In this document: positions 1-6,153 of the stretch, piece by piece
How the letters are laid out: the number at the start of each line of letters is the position of its first letter
Position numbering within the stretch: the stretch's first letter is position 1
Assembly: GCA_035310015.1 (NCBI GenBank)
Contig: DATGEO010000075.1
Span: 1-14,784 of the forward strand
Reading direction: 5' to 3'
Origin: DATGEO01 sp035310015
GTDB lineage: Bacteria > Chloroflexota > Dormibacteria > Dormibacterales > Dormibacteraceae
Length of the DNA stretch: 14,784 bases
The notes under the pieces: model-generated
What the model saw: the letters and a program-made list of their open reading frames with translations, nothing else
Told to the model about the DNA's origin: nothing
The model's database searches: none
Position numbers and translations under genes: made by a program

Positions 1-71
1 GAGCCGGTGCGCTCTTACGTCGCGCGCTTGCTGGCGATGGAGGAGATACTGTCATCCCTCCCGGTCCGGAA

Positions 72-1283
72 ATGAGAGTTTTGAGAGCCCTGAGAACCCT
101 GAGAACCCTGGCCGGCGCCGGCGCGGCCTCGATGGTGCTGCTGTCGGCGTGCATCGGCAGCACCCAGCCGGTGGCGAGCCAGAGCCCGGCGGTCGCGCCG
201 GTCGTCGTGCCCGCCCTCGACCGGCTGGACCAGCCGTCGTTCGGCGACCGGACGGGCCGGCCGCCGGCCTTGAGCCTGCAGGAGCTGTTCCACCCGACGT
301 ACGTAGCGCCGCGCGACCCGTCGAAGATCCGCACGCTTCTCGTCACGGGCGACGTGATCCCCGCCCGCGGCGTGGACTACTTCGCGACCCTGCGGCACGA
401 CTTCCTGTGGCCGTTCCGGCCGACCGCCGCTTACACCAAGAATGCGGACATCACCTTCATCAACCTCGAGACGCCGCTGTTCGCCGGCTGCCCCGTCAAC
501 CCCAACTCGGGCTTCACGTTCTGCGGCGACGCGCGATTCGTCGACGGGCTGAACCTCATGGGCGCTGACGTCGCGAACCTCGCCAACAACCATCTCTCCA
601 ACTACGGCGCGGAGGGGATCACCCTGACCGAGCAGCTCCTGAACTCGCACGGCATCCTGACGACAGGCCTCGGGCCGGTTGCGGTGATCGACGTGCGCGG
701 CATCAAGTTCGGGTTCGTCGGCTTCAACGGCGTCGGCCGCGCGATCGACAAGGAAGCGTTGAAGGAAGGCATCGCCCGGGCGCGCCGGCTCGCGGACATC
801 GTGGTCGTGCAGTTCCACTGGGGCAAGGAGTACGAGCGCCAGCCGATGCCAGACAAGGGGGTGCCGACGCCGGACGACCCGGTGGTCATCGGCCACGACG
901 CGATCGACTGGGGCGCCGACATCGTCATCGGCAACCACCCGCACTGGTACCAGGGCGTCGAGATCTACCACGGCAAGCTCATCACCTACGCGCACGGCAA
1001 CTTCGTGTTCGACCAGATGTGGTCGGAGGAGACGCGCGAAGGCGTGATCGGGACCTACACCTTCTACGGGACGCAGCTGGTGGCGGCGACGTGGAAGGCG
1101 TACAGGATCTACGACTACGGGCAGCCGGTGTTCATGAACGCGAACGATTCGGCGAAGGCGCTGCAGACGATGGAGGCCGCCAGCGACCAGCTGGCGGCGC
1201 GCCTCGACGAGCCCACCACTACTCCCATCCCCGCGCTGCCGCCGCCGCCGGTGATGGCCCCTCTCTCCGCGCCGAAGAGCTAG
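72..1283 (+). CDS. CapA-family (PGA_cap) lipoprotein, metallophosphatase-like fold
   Basis: 403 residues. The N-terminus is a lipoprotein signal peptide: basic n-region (residues 1-12), hydrophobic core, then lipobox LLSAC with Cys27 as the predicted lipidation site, so the protein should be anchored outside the cytoplasmic membrane. From about residue 88 it matches the CapA/PgsA-type calcineurin-like fold: GDV (93-95), NLE (131-133), ANNH (171-174), FHWGKEY (248-254), GNHPHW (287-292) and HGNFVFDQ (308-315). Family members are linked to poly-gamma-glutamate or other capsule assembly, but no capB/capC-type partner lies nearby, so the substrate is unknown. The ATG at 72 supplies the complete signal peptide. 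A TACTGT hexamer at 47-52 could be a -10 element; otherwise bases 1-71 show no gene. The gene converges on the 1288-2250 gene with a 4-nt gap. The C-terminal ~25 residues are Pro-rich. Confidence 0.9.
   Translation: MRVLRALRTLRTLAGAGAASMVLLSACIGSTQPVASQSPAVAPVVVPALDRLDQPSFGDRTGRPPALSLQELFHPTYVAPRDPSKIRTLLVTGDVIPARGVDYFATLRHDFLWPFRPTAAYTKNADITFINLETPLFAGCPVNPNSGFTFCGDARFVDGLNLMGADVANLANNHLSNYGAEGITLTEQLLNSHGILTTGLGPVAVIDVRGIKFGFVGFNGVGRAIDKEALKEGIARARRLADIVVVQFHWGKEYERQPMPDKGVPTPDDPVVIGHDAIDWGADIVIGNHPHWYQGVEIYHGKLITYAHGNFVFDQMWSEETREGVIGTYTFYGTQLVAATWKAYRIYDYGQPVFMNANDSAKALQTMEAASDQLAARLDEPTTTPIPALPPPPVMAPLSAPKS
73..108. repeat. Four 9-bp tandem units at the 5' end of the CapA gene
   Basis: The units are TGAGAGTTT, TGAGAGCCC, TGAGAACCC and TGAGAACCC, beginning one base into the ATG start codon. 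They encode RVL, RAL, RTL, RTL, the basic n-region of the signal peptide. Because the unit is 9 bp, copy-number change keeps the frame. A similar 4 x 9 bp arrangement occurs at 12046-12081. Confidence 0.85.
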
Positions 1284-1291
1284 CCCGCTAG
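1280..1291. repeat. 12-bp palindrome carrying both convergent stop codons
   Basis: CTAGC-CC-GCTAG. The plus-strand TAG at 1281-1283 ends the CapA gene. The CTA at 1288-1290 is the minus-strand TAG that ends the DUF559 gene. No T-tract follows on either strand, so a role as a bidirectional terminator is only a possibility. Confidence 0.5.
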
Positions 1292-2250
1292 GCTGCATCC
1301 CCGTTGCGCACGTTCTGCGCAAAACGTGCGCTACGACTGGCGGGTTTGGGCGCGTCTTGTGCAAGACGTGCGGAATCGGAACGATGGGCGATGGCCGCGC
1401 GCACCTGGGCGATGACAACCTCCGGGCGTCCTTTGAGGTCCGCTGAGGTGAACCTCAGGACGGAAAAGCCCGCGTCGACGAGCAGATTCTGCCTGCGATC
1501 GTCGGCAATCAAGCGTTCGCGGTGGTTGCCACCGTCGAACTCCACCACCAGGCGGCTGCCTGGATAGTAGAGGTCGGCTCGTCCGACGAACTGACCCTGC
1601 TCGTCGCAAAGATCGGTCTGGACCTGCGGGCGGGGAAGTCCCGCGCGGAGCAGCAGCCACCTCAGCCGCGTCTCCATCGGCGACTCCGCGGGCTCTGCGA
1701 GCGTCACGAGCGCGCGCATCGATCTCGCACCCGGCTGACCATCGGACCTTTGCGTGTAATTCCACAGGCTGACGGCATCTGCGAGTTTGAGATGCACGGC
1801 CATGTCGATTGCGATCAGCGCCTCCTCGGCCGGCCAGAGCACACAGATGTCGCGCAGGGTGCGCTCCACCGACGTGGTGGGCATTTTGTGCACGAAGACG
1901 ACCTCATCCGTGCTGAGTTCGCAGTGACGCACGGTCAGGCCGAACTGCGTTCGCAGTGGCGAGTCCGCGACAACGGTGACTTCGACCGGGTTGCCGGGCT
2001 CGAAGTCAAGTCCATGAATTGCTGCCGCAGTGCGGCCGCTGAACACGACGCCCTTGGGCAGCAATCGCTTCCATGCCGCAAGCAGACCCCAGCGCTCCTC
2101 GCGCCAGCCGGTCCAGCAGTACAGCTCAAAGCCGATTCGCCGCCATGCTTTGCCTCTCAACGCGCTGAGCGTCAGCCCGGCCGCGCGCCCCTCCTCGATG
2201 GAGAAAGGTGAGCGCGTCAGCTCAGGCGGAATTCTCGGTCTGCGTGGCAT
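1288..2250 (-). CDS. DUF559-domain protein (AbiEi-like N-terminus, VSR/PD-(D/E)XK-type nuclease fold)
   Basis: 320 residues. Residues 13-80 resemble the winged-helix N-terminal part of AbiEi-type antitoxins (RGKAWRRIG at 32-40, SGRTAAAIHGLDF at 71-83). Residues about 190-287 are a DUF559 domain, related to very-short-patch-repair endonucleases: PMETRLRWLL (191-200), GRADLYYPG (223-231), then VVEFDGGNHRE (235-245). Glu193, Asp226, Glu237, Asp239 and His243 are the likely metal/active-site set. DNA cleavage is inferred from the fold. Multi-domain proteins of this kind are common as lone genes in actinobacteria and relatives, mostly without known function. Residues 293-320 are encoded by the palindromic repeats at 1306-1372, so the original C-terminus probably lay near residue 290. 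The gene is less G+C-rich than its neighbours and has no cognate toxin beside it. The start is the ATG at 2250; no good ribosome binding site is seen. Confidence 0.85.
   Translation of the reverse strand: MPRRPRIPPELTRSPFSIEEGRAAGLTLSALRGKAWRRIGFELYCWTGWREERWGLLAAWKRLLPKGVVFSGRTAAAIHGLDFEPGNPVEVTVVADSPLRTQFGLTVRHCELSTDEVVFVHKMPTTSVERTLRDICVLWPAEEALIAIDMAVHLKLADAVSLWNYTQRSDGQPGARSMRALVTLAEPAESPMETRLRWLLLRAGLPRPQVQTDLCDEQGQFVGRADLYYPGSRLVVEFDGGNHRERLIADDRRQNLLVDAGFSVLRFTSADLKGRPEVVIAQVRAAIAHRSDSARLAQDAPKPASRSARFAQNVRNGDAA
1306..1331. repeat. Palindromic repeat unit A (left doublet, first copy)
   Basis: 26-nt palindrome with one mismatched pair: outer arms GCGCACGTT and AACGTGCGC around TGCGCA. 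It lies inside the last codons of the DUF559 gene and is followed by CTACG, as unit C is. Its centre is 42 bp from the centre of unit B. Confidence 0.85.
1350..1378. repeat. Palindromic repeat unit B (left doublet, second copy)
   Basis: Core palindrome CGTCTTG-TG-CAAGACG at 1353-1368, followed by GCGGAATCG at 1370-1378. It matches unit D (2357-2385) at 25 of 29 positions. It encodes residues of the DUF559 protein tail. Confidence 0.85.
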
Positions 2251-2313
2251 GGAGAGCCCATGCTGCTCGCTCCGCCGCTGATCCTCAACCCAGCATGTAA
2301 AGAACCCGGATTC

Positions 2314-2342
2314 CGCATGTCTTGCACAAGACGTGCGCTACG
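2314..2342. repeat. Palindromic repeat unit C (right doublet, first copy)
   Basis: 22-nt palindrome at 2315-2336 with arms GCATGTCTTG and CAAGACGTGC (one mismatched pair), followed by CTACG. It matches unit A at 24 of 29 positions with a constant offset of 1007 bp. GATTCCGC at 2309-2316 is the inverted partner of GCGGAATC at 2377-2384. It sits about 65 bp upstream of the DUF559 start codon (minus strand). Confidence 0.85.
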
Positions 2343-2355
2343 CGAGCCACCGATG

Positions 2356-2385
2356 CGCGCGTCTTGCACAAAACGCGCGGAATCG
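2356..2385. repeat. Palindromic repeat unit D (right doublet, second copy)
   Basis: 24-nt palindrome at 2356-2379 with arms CGCGCGTCTTG and CAAAACGCGCG (one mismatched pair), followed by GGAATCG. Units C and D are symmetric about 2346.5: their flanks form a 34-nt imperfect inverted repeat (26 of 34 positions pair), so the doublet could fold as one long hairpin. It lies just upstream of the -10-like TAGAAT at 2393. Confidence 0.85.
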
Positions 2386-2392
2386 CCTCCGC

Positions 2393-2398
2393 TAGAAT
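2393..2398 (+). promoter_or_regulatory. Putative -10 element for the carboxypeptidase gene
   Basis: TAGAAT within GCTAGAATC, 70 bp upstream of the GTG at 2468 and directly downstream of palindrome D. No convincing -35 hexamer is seen at 16-18 bp. Apart from this and units C and D, 2251-2467 contains nothing recognisable. Confidence 0.3.
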
Positions 2399-2467
2399 CC
2401 CCGTCAGCAATCAACCCCAGGGGGTTCCGCCGTCACAGCCAACGTCGATCTCACAGGGATCCCGCGC

Positions 2468-3466
2468 GTGCGCGGCCGCCGGCGCCGGCGTCGCGACCTG
2501 GTCGCCTTCGCCGTGATCTTCGTCGTGGCGGCGGTCGCGATGGGCGGCATCGGGTCCGCGGCGACCCATCGCAATCCGATGACGCTCGTCGCCCACCAGG
2601 CGCCCGCACCCCCCGCGTCGGCGCCCAGGCCCGCAAACTTCGACCACTTCGACTTCTCGATGCTGTGGCTGGCGATGCACCCGCAGCCCAGCCTCCCGGT
2701 CCGCGCCCAGGCCGCCTTCCTGGTCGACGTCGACGCACGGACCGTCCTCTGGATGAAGGATCCGGAGACGGCGCGCGCGCCCGCGAGCCTCACCAAGCTG
2801 ATGACCGCGATGGTCGCGGTCGACGACGCGGGCTCGCTCGACAAGATCGTCACGGTCGCGCCCGAGGCCACGCAGGTCGAGCCGAGCCTGATGGGCCTCA
2901 CCGCGGGCGAGAAGCTCACGGTGGGCGAGCTGCTGTACGGCCTGTTTCTCGATTCCGGCAATGACGCGGCCGAGGCCCTGGCGCGCGGCATCGTGCCCCG
3001 CGACCGCTTCATCCGCCAGATGAACCAGAAGGCGAAGAGCATCGGGCTCACCGACACGCACTTCGTCAACCCGAGCGGTCTCGACGCGCCGGGCCACGGC
3101 ATGTCGGCGCACGACATCGCGCACATGGCCGCGTATCTCGACAAGTACTACCCGCAGCTCGCGGCCATCGCGGCGACGAAGAGCATCACGATCCCCGCCG
3201 GCGACACGCACAAGGCGTTTCCAATGCAGAACCTCAACCGGATGCTGTGGACCTATCCCGGCGCCACTGGTTTGAAGACCGGCCTCACGGACGACGCCGG
3301 CGGCTGCTGGCTCGCCACCGCGACCCGCAACGGACGCCACCTCATCGCGGTCGTCCTCAACGACACCGGGCGTTCCGCGGACGACGCCGCCACCCTCCTC
3401 GACTACGGCTTCGGCGTCCGGCCAACGCTAGACTTCCCGATCGGATGGTTCAGCTCACCGGCCTGA
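2468..3466 (+). CDS. Serine-type D-Ala-D-Ala carboxypeptidase (DacF/PBP5-like, peptidase S11)
   Basis: 332 residues. A strongly basic start (MRGRRRRRRD) is followed by one hydrophobic segment at about 11-31, an export signal or signal anchor, then a Pro/Ala-rich linker and the S11 penicillin-binding domain. All three active-site motifs are present: SLTK (Ser107 nucleophile, Lys110), SGN (163-165) and KTG (270-272). Enzymes of this family remove the terminal D-Ala from peptidoglycan stem peptides outside the membrane. The protein ends soon after the catalytic domain, without the usual C-terminal beta-domain and amphipathic anchor, so the N-terminal segment probably holds it in the membrane. 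The start is GTG at 2468, preceded by ACAGGGA at 2452-2458. The gene overlaps the enolase start by 22 nt, indicating co-transcription or tight packing. Confidence 0.9.
   Translation: MRGRRRRRRDLVAFAVIFVVAAVAMGGIGSAATHRNPMTLVAHQAPAPPASAPRPANFDHFDFSMLWLAMHPQPSLPVRAQAAFLVDVDARTVLWMKDPETARAPASLTKLMTAMVAVDDAGSLDKIVTVAPEATQVEPSLMGLTAGEKLTVGELLYGLFLDSGNDAAEALARGIVPRDRFIRQMNQKAKSIGLTDTHFVNPSGLDAPGHGMSAHDIAHMAAYLDKYYPQLAAIAATKSITIPAGDTHKAFPMQNLNRMLWTYPGATGLKTGLTDDAGGCWLATATRNGRHLIAVVLNDTGRSADDAATLLDYGFGVRPTLDFPIGWFSSPA
3429..3434 (+). promoter_or_regulatory. Putative internal -10 element for eno
   Basis: TAGACT within GCTAGACTT, inside the end of the carboxypeptidase gene and 10 bp before the eno ATG. 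It resembles TAGAAT at 2393. Transcription from it would give an almost leaderless enolase mRNA. No -35 is evident. Confidence 0.25.
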
Positions 3467-4716
3467 GCGCCCTCGAGGTCCTGGACTCTCGCGGCAACCC
3501 GACCATCTCCGTCACCGCCCTCACCAAGACCGGCAGCGGCACGGCCATCGTCCCCTCGGGCGCGTCGACCGGCAAGCACGAGGCGCTCGAGCTGCGCGAC
3601 GGCGACGTCAAGCGCTACGGCGGCAAGGGCGTGGGGAGGGCCGTGTGGAACGTCCTCAACGAGATCGGCCCGAAGCTCATGGGCGAGGACATCTCGGACC
3701 AGTCCCGGCTCGACGGCATGCTCATCGAGCTCGACGGCACGCCGGACAAGTCGCGTCTGGGGGCCAACGCGATCCTCGGCGTCTCGCTGGCCGCCGCGCA
3801 CGCGGCGGCAAACGCGACCGGCATGCCGCTCTATCGGTACCTCGGCGGCGCGCAGGCCCATCTGCTGCCGCTGCCTTTCGCCAACATCCTGAACGGCGGC
3901 GTCCACGCCGACACCTCGGTCGACCTGCAGGAGTTCATGGTCTGTCCGGTGGGCGCGAACACGTTTGCCGAAGCCCTGCGCGCGGTGTCGGAGGTCTATC
4001 ACGCGCTGAAGGGCGTGCTCAAGCAGCAGAAGTTCGCGACGGGAGTGGGGGACGAGGGCGGCTTCGCGCCGAGCCTCGCGTCCAACGAAGACGCGCTGAA
4101 GCTCATCGTCGAGGCGATCGCCAAGGCGGGCTACAAGGCCGGCGACGACGTCGCGCTTGCGCTCGACCCGGCCGCCAGCGAATTCTTCCGCGACGGTTCG
4201 TATGTGCTCAAAGGCGAGGGCAAGACGCTCAGCGCGGCGCAGCTGGTCGACCTCTACGCGTCGTGGGTCGACCGCTACCCGATCATCAGCATCGAGGACG
4301 GCATGGCCGAGGACGACTGGGACGGCTGGAAGCTCATCACCGACCGCCTTGGCGACAAGATCCAGCTCGTCGGCGATGACCTCTTCGTCACCAACGTGGC
4401 GCGCCTCGAGGAGGGGATCGACCGCGGTGTGGCCAACTCGATCCTCATCAAGGTGAACCAGATCGGCACGTTGACGGAGACGCTGCACGCGATCGACACC
4501 GCGCGCACGGCGGGCTATTCGTCAGTCATCTCCCACCGCAGCGGCGAGACCGAGGACACGACCATCGCCGACCTGGTGGTCGCCACCGGCGTCGGGATGA
4601 TCAAGACCGGCGCTCCCGCGCGCGGCGAGCGCGTCGCCAAGTACAACCGGCTGCTCGCCATCGAGCACGAGCTCGGCGCGGGCGCCTACTACGCGCAGGC
4701 TTCAGCGCTTCCATGA
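3445..4716 (+). CDS. eno: Enolase (phosphopyruvate hydratase)
   Basis: 423 residues, the normal bacterial length. It interconverts 2-phosphoglycerate and phosphoenolpyruvate in glycolysis/gluconeogenesis. The N-terminus LEVLDSRGNPT (10-20) is canonical, which fixes the start at the ATG at 3445 although the frame stays open further upstream. Visible functional residues are the SGASTG loop (38-43), His154 in NGGVHA, Glu204 in GDEGGFAP, metal ligands Asp241, Glu284 and Asp311, catalytic Lys336 in the signature LIKVNQIGTLTET, SHRSGE (363-368) and Lys387 in IKTGAPARGER. Position 242 is Pro (ALDPAASEF), where Val or Cys is more usual. The gene begins within the carboxypeptidase gene, and its TGA overlaps the next ATG (ATGA, 4713-4716), suggesting translational coupling. 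Confidence 0.97.
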   Translation: MVQLTGLSALEVLDSRGNPTISVTALTKTGSGTAIVPSGASTGKHEALELRDGDVKRYGGKGVGRAVWNVLNEIGPKLMGEDISDQSRLDGMLIELDGTPDKSRLGANAILGVSLAAAHAAANATGMPLYRYLGGAQAHLLPLPFANILNGGVHADTSVDLQEFMVCPVGANTFAEALRAVSEVYHALKGVLKQQKFATGVGDEGGFAPSLASNEDALKLIVEAIAKAGYKAGDDVALALDPAASEFFRDGSYVLKGEGKTLSAAQLVDLYASWVDRYPIISIEDGMAEDDWDGWKLITDRLGDKIQLVGDDLFVTNVARLEEGIDRGVANSILIKVNQIGTLTETLHAIDTARTAGYSSVISHRSGETEDTTIADLVVATGVGMIKTGAPARGERVAKYNRLLAIEHELGAGAYYAQASALP

Positions 4717-5858
4717 AGCCGGCTTCGCGGGCGGTTCACGCCGGCCGCGAGACCACGGGCCGCTCTCCGCTCGCACCGCCGATCAGCACCGCGTCGGTGC
4801 ACGTCTACGACGACCTCGAGGACTACGACGCGGTTGCGCGCGGCGACCGGCCCGGCCACTACTACGGCCGCAACTCCAACGAGAACCGGGAGATGCTCGA
4901 GCGCGCGGTCGCCGACCTCGAGGGCGCGGAGGCTGGCCTCGCCGTCGCGAGCGGCATGGCCGCGCTGCACTCCGCGCTGCTCGCGCTCGCGCCGCGCCCG
5001 ACCACGATCGTCGCGACGCGCGAGCTGTACGGCGGCACCGCGGCGCTGCTGCGCCAGGACCTCGAGCCGGTCGGGTACGAGGCGCATTTCGTCGACATGA
5101 CCGACCTCGACGCCGTGCGCCGCTCGCTCGAGGGCGCGGGCGTCGTGCTCATCGAGACCATCACCAACCCACTCTGCCGGGTCCCCGACGTCGAGGCGAT
5201 CGCGAAGATGGCGCGGGAGCGCGGAGTCAAAGTGCTCGTGGACAACACGTTCGCCACCCCGATCCTTTGCCGGCCGCTCGAGCTCGGCGCCGACCTGGTG
5301 ATGCACAGCGCGACCAAGTACATCGGCGGCCATTCCGACCTGCTCGCCGGCGTCGTCGCCGGCCCGGGGGAGCTCATCGCCGCCGCCCGCGCGCGGATGA
5401 TTCGCACAGGCAGCACGCTCGGTCCCTTCGACGCCTGGCTTGCGCTTCGGGGCCTGCGCACGCTGGACGTACGCATGCGCCGGCACAGCGAGAACTCGCA
5501 GGCGCTGGCCACGGCGCTGCGGGACTTGCCGGGCGTCAGGAAGGTCCACCACCCGCTGGACACCGAAGTCGCCCGCCGGCTGCTGCCCGACGGGACGGGG
5601 GGCATGATGGCCTTCGACCTCGCGGGCGGTCGCGACGCCGTGCAGCGCATGATGTCGCGCCTGCGCATGGCCGTCTTCGCCGCCAGCCTCGGCGGCGTGG
5701 AGACGACGATCTCCTACCCGGAGATCACGTCGCATCGCGGCTTCACGGCGGAGGAGCGGGCGGAGCTCGGTGTCACCTCCGGGACGGTGCGGGTATCGGT
5801 CGGCATCGAGGCGGCCGAGGACATCGTCGAAGACTTCGAACAGGCGCTGGCCGGCTAG
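4713..5858 (+). CDS. Cys/Met metabolism PLP-dependent enzyme (cystathionine gamma-synthase/gamma-lyase type)
   Basis: 381 residues, the typical length for this fold-type I family. The PLP lysine is Lys202 in MHSATKYIGGHSD, with VDNTFATP (Asp177 region) and the phosphate-binding ASGMAA (79-84). The C-terminus has the family pattern SLGGVETTISYPE ... VRVSVGIEAAEDIVEDFEQAL. Such enzymes catalyse gamma-replacement or gamma-elimination in methionine/cysteine interconversion; the exact reaction (gamma-synthase, gamma-lyase or O-acetylhomoserine sulfhydrylase) cannot be settled from these motifs. The usual YxRxxNPT segment reads YYGRNSNENR (50-59), with NEN in place of NPT. The gene starts in an ATGA overlap with eno, and CysM- and Mec-like genes lie downstream, supporting a sulfur amino-acid role. 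Confidence 0.9.
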   Translation: MKPASRAVHAGRETTGRSPLAPPISTASVHVYDDLEDYDAVARGDRPGHYYGRNSNENREMLERAVADLEGAEAGLAVASGMAALHSALLALAPRPTTIVATRELYGGTAALLRQDLEPVGYEAHFVDMTDLDAVRRSLEGAGVVLIETITNPLCRVPDVEAIAKMARERGVKVLVDNTFATPILCRPLELGADLVMHSATKYIGGHSDLLAGVVAGPGELIAAARARMIRTGSTLGPFDAWLALRGLRTLDVRMRRHSENSQALATALRDLPGVRKVHHPLDTEVARRLLPDGTGGMMAFDLAGGRDAVQRMMSRLRMAVFAASLGGVETTISYPEITSHRGFTAEERAELGVTSGTVRVSVGIEAAEDIVEDFEQALAG

Positions 5859-5859
5859 C

Positions 5860-6102
5860 GTGTCGGCTTACACGCTCGTGCAGCTGGTCGAGGTCGTCGT
5901 GTTCGCCGGCGTGCTGCTGTACGGAGTGGTCGGCCGGCACCCTTCGCTCGCCGTGCTGGGCGGCGGCTTTCTCATCGGCAAGGCCGTGCTCAACATCCTG
6001 GCGCCGGAGGGCGGCAGCGTGTACCGCCGCTCCCTCATCGGCTACACGCTCGGCGGCCTGTTCACGGTGTTCGGCATCGCGGCGGTCCACTTCCTCACCT
6101 AG
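5860..6102 (+). CDS. Small two-helix membrane protein of unknown function
   Basis: 80 residues, starting at GTG 5860, one base after the stop codon of the PLP enzyme. There are two hydrophobic segments, about residues 7-23 (LVEVVVFAGVLLYGVVG) and 60-79 (IGYTLGGLFTVFGIAAVHFL), with a weaker Gly/Ala-rich stretch at 31-46. This suggests a small hairpin inner-membrane protein. I do not recognise a family. Its position between two sulfur amino-acid genes suggests co-expression but gives no function. It is followed by a 48-nt gap before the cysteine synthase gene. Confidence 0.65.
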   Translation: MSAYTLVQLVEVVVFAGVLLYGVVGRHPSLAVLGGGFLIGKAVLNILAPEGGSVYRRSLIGYTLGGLFTVFGIAAVHFLT

Positions 6103-6144
6103 GGAGTCCCTGGCAGGAATCGGCGGCCGATCCGCTCCGGTTCA

Positions 6145-6150
6145 TATCCT
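6145..6150 (+). promoter_or_regulatory. Putative -10 element at the cysteine synthase start
   Basis: TATCCT directly upstream of GTGATGGTG (6151-6159). Initiation 6-7 bp downstream would fall on the GTG at 6157, giving a leaderless mRNA. No clear -35 is seen. Confidence 0.25.
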
Positions 6151-6153
6151 GTG

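Larger units (their letters stand above)
1306..2385. other. DUF559 gene bracketed by directly repeated palindrome doublets (candidate mobile or repeat-linked unit)
   Basis: Doublets A-B and C-D have identical internal spacing (42 bp between palindrome centres) and the same orientation, one at the 3' end and one upstream of the same gene. The bracketed interval is lower in G+C than the flanking housekeeping genes. The sequence shows the repeats and the gene; that they form one unit, and that it moves, is inference. No target-site duplication was recognised and no transposase is present. Confidence 0.45.

Noticed and set aside
15..1418. Long open frame on the minus strand opposite the CapA gene
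   Set aside because: The translation is Arg/Val/Asp/His-rich low-complexity sequence typical of an antisense shadow in G+C-rich DNA, and the plus strand encodes a full CapA domain.
1884..1902. Possible fifth copy of the palindrome inside the DUF559 gene (TTTTGTGCACGAAGACG)
   Set aside because: It shares only part of the core and lacks palindromic symmetry; it is explained by the coding sequence for FVHKM.
1306..2385. CRISPR-like reading of the palindromic repeats
   Set aside because: There are only two units on each side, at 42-bp spacing with 14-nt divergent spacers, separated by a gene; no leader and no cas genes are present.
2260..2964. Open frame on the plus strand beginning with peptides from palindromes C and D
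   Set aside because: After the repeats it becomes an Arg/Gly/Pro-rich shadow of the carboxypeptidase gene; the opening peptide only reflects translation of the palindromes.
3247..3444. N-terminal extension of the enolase frame
   Set aside because: The extension is an Arg-rich shadow of the carboxypeptidase gene, and the canonical enolase N-terminus begins at the ATG at 3445.
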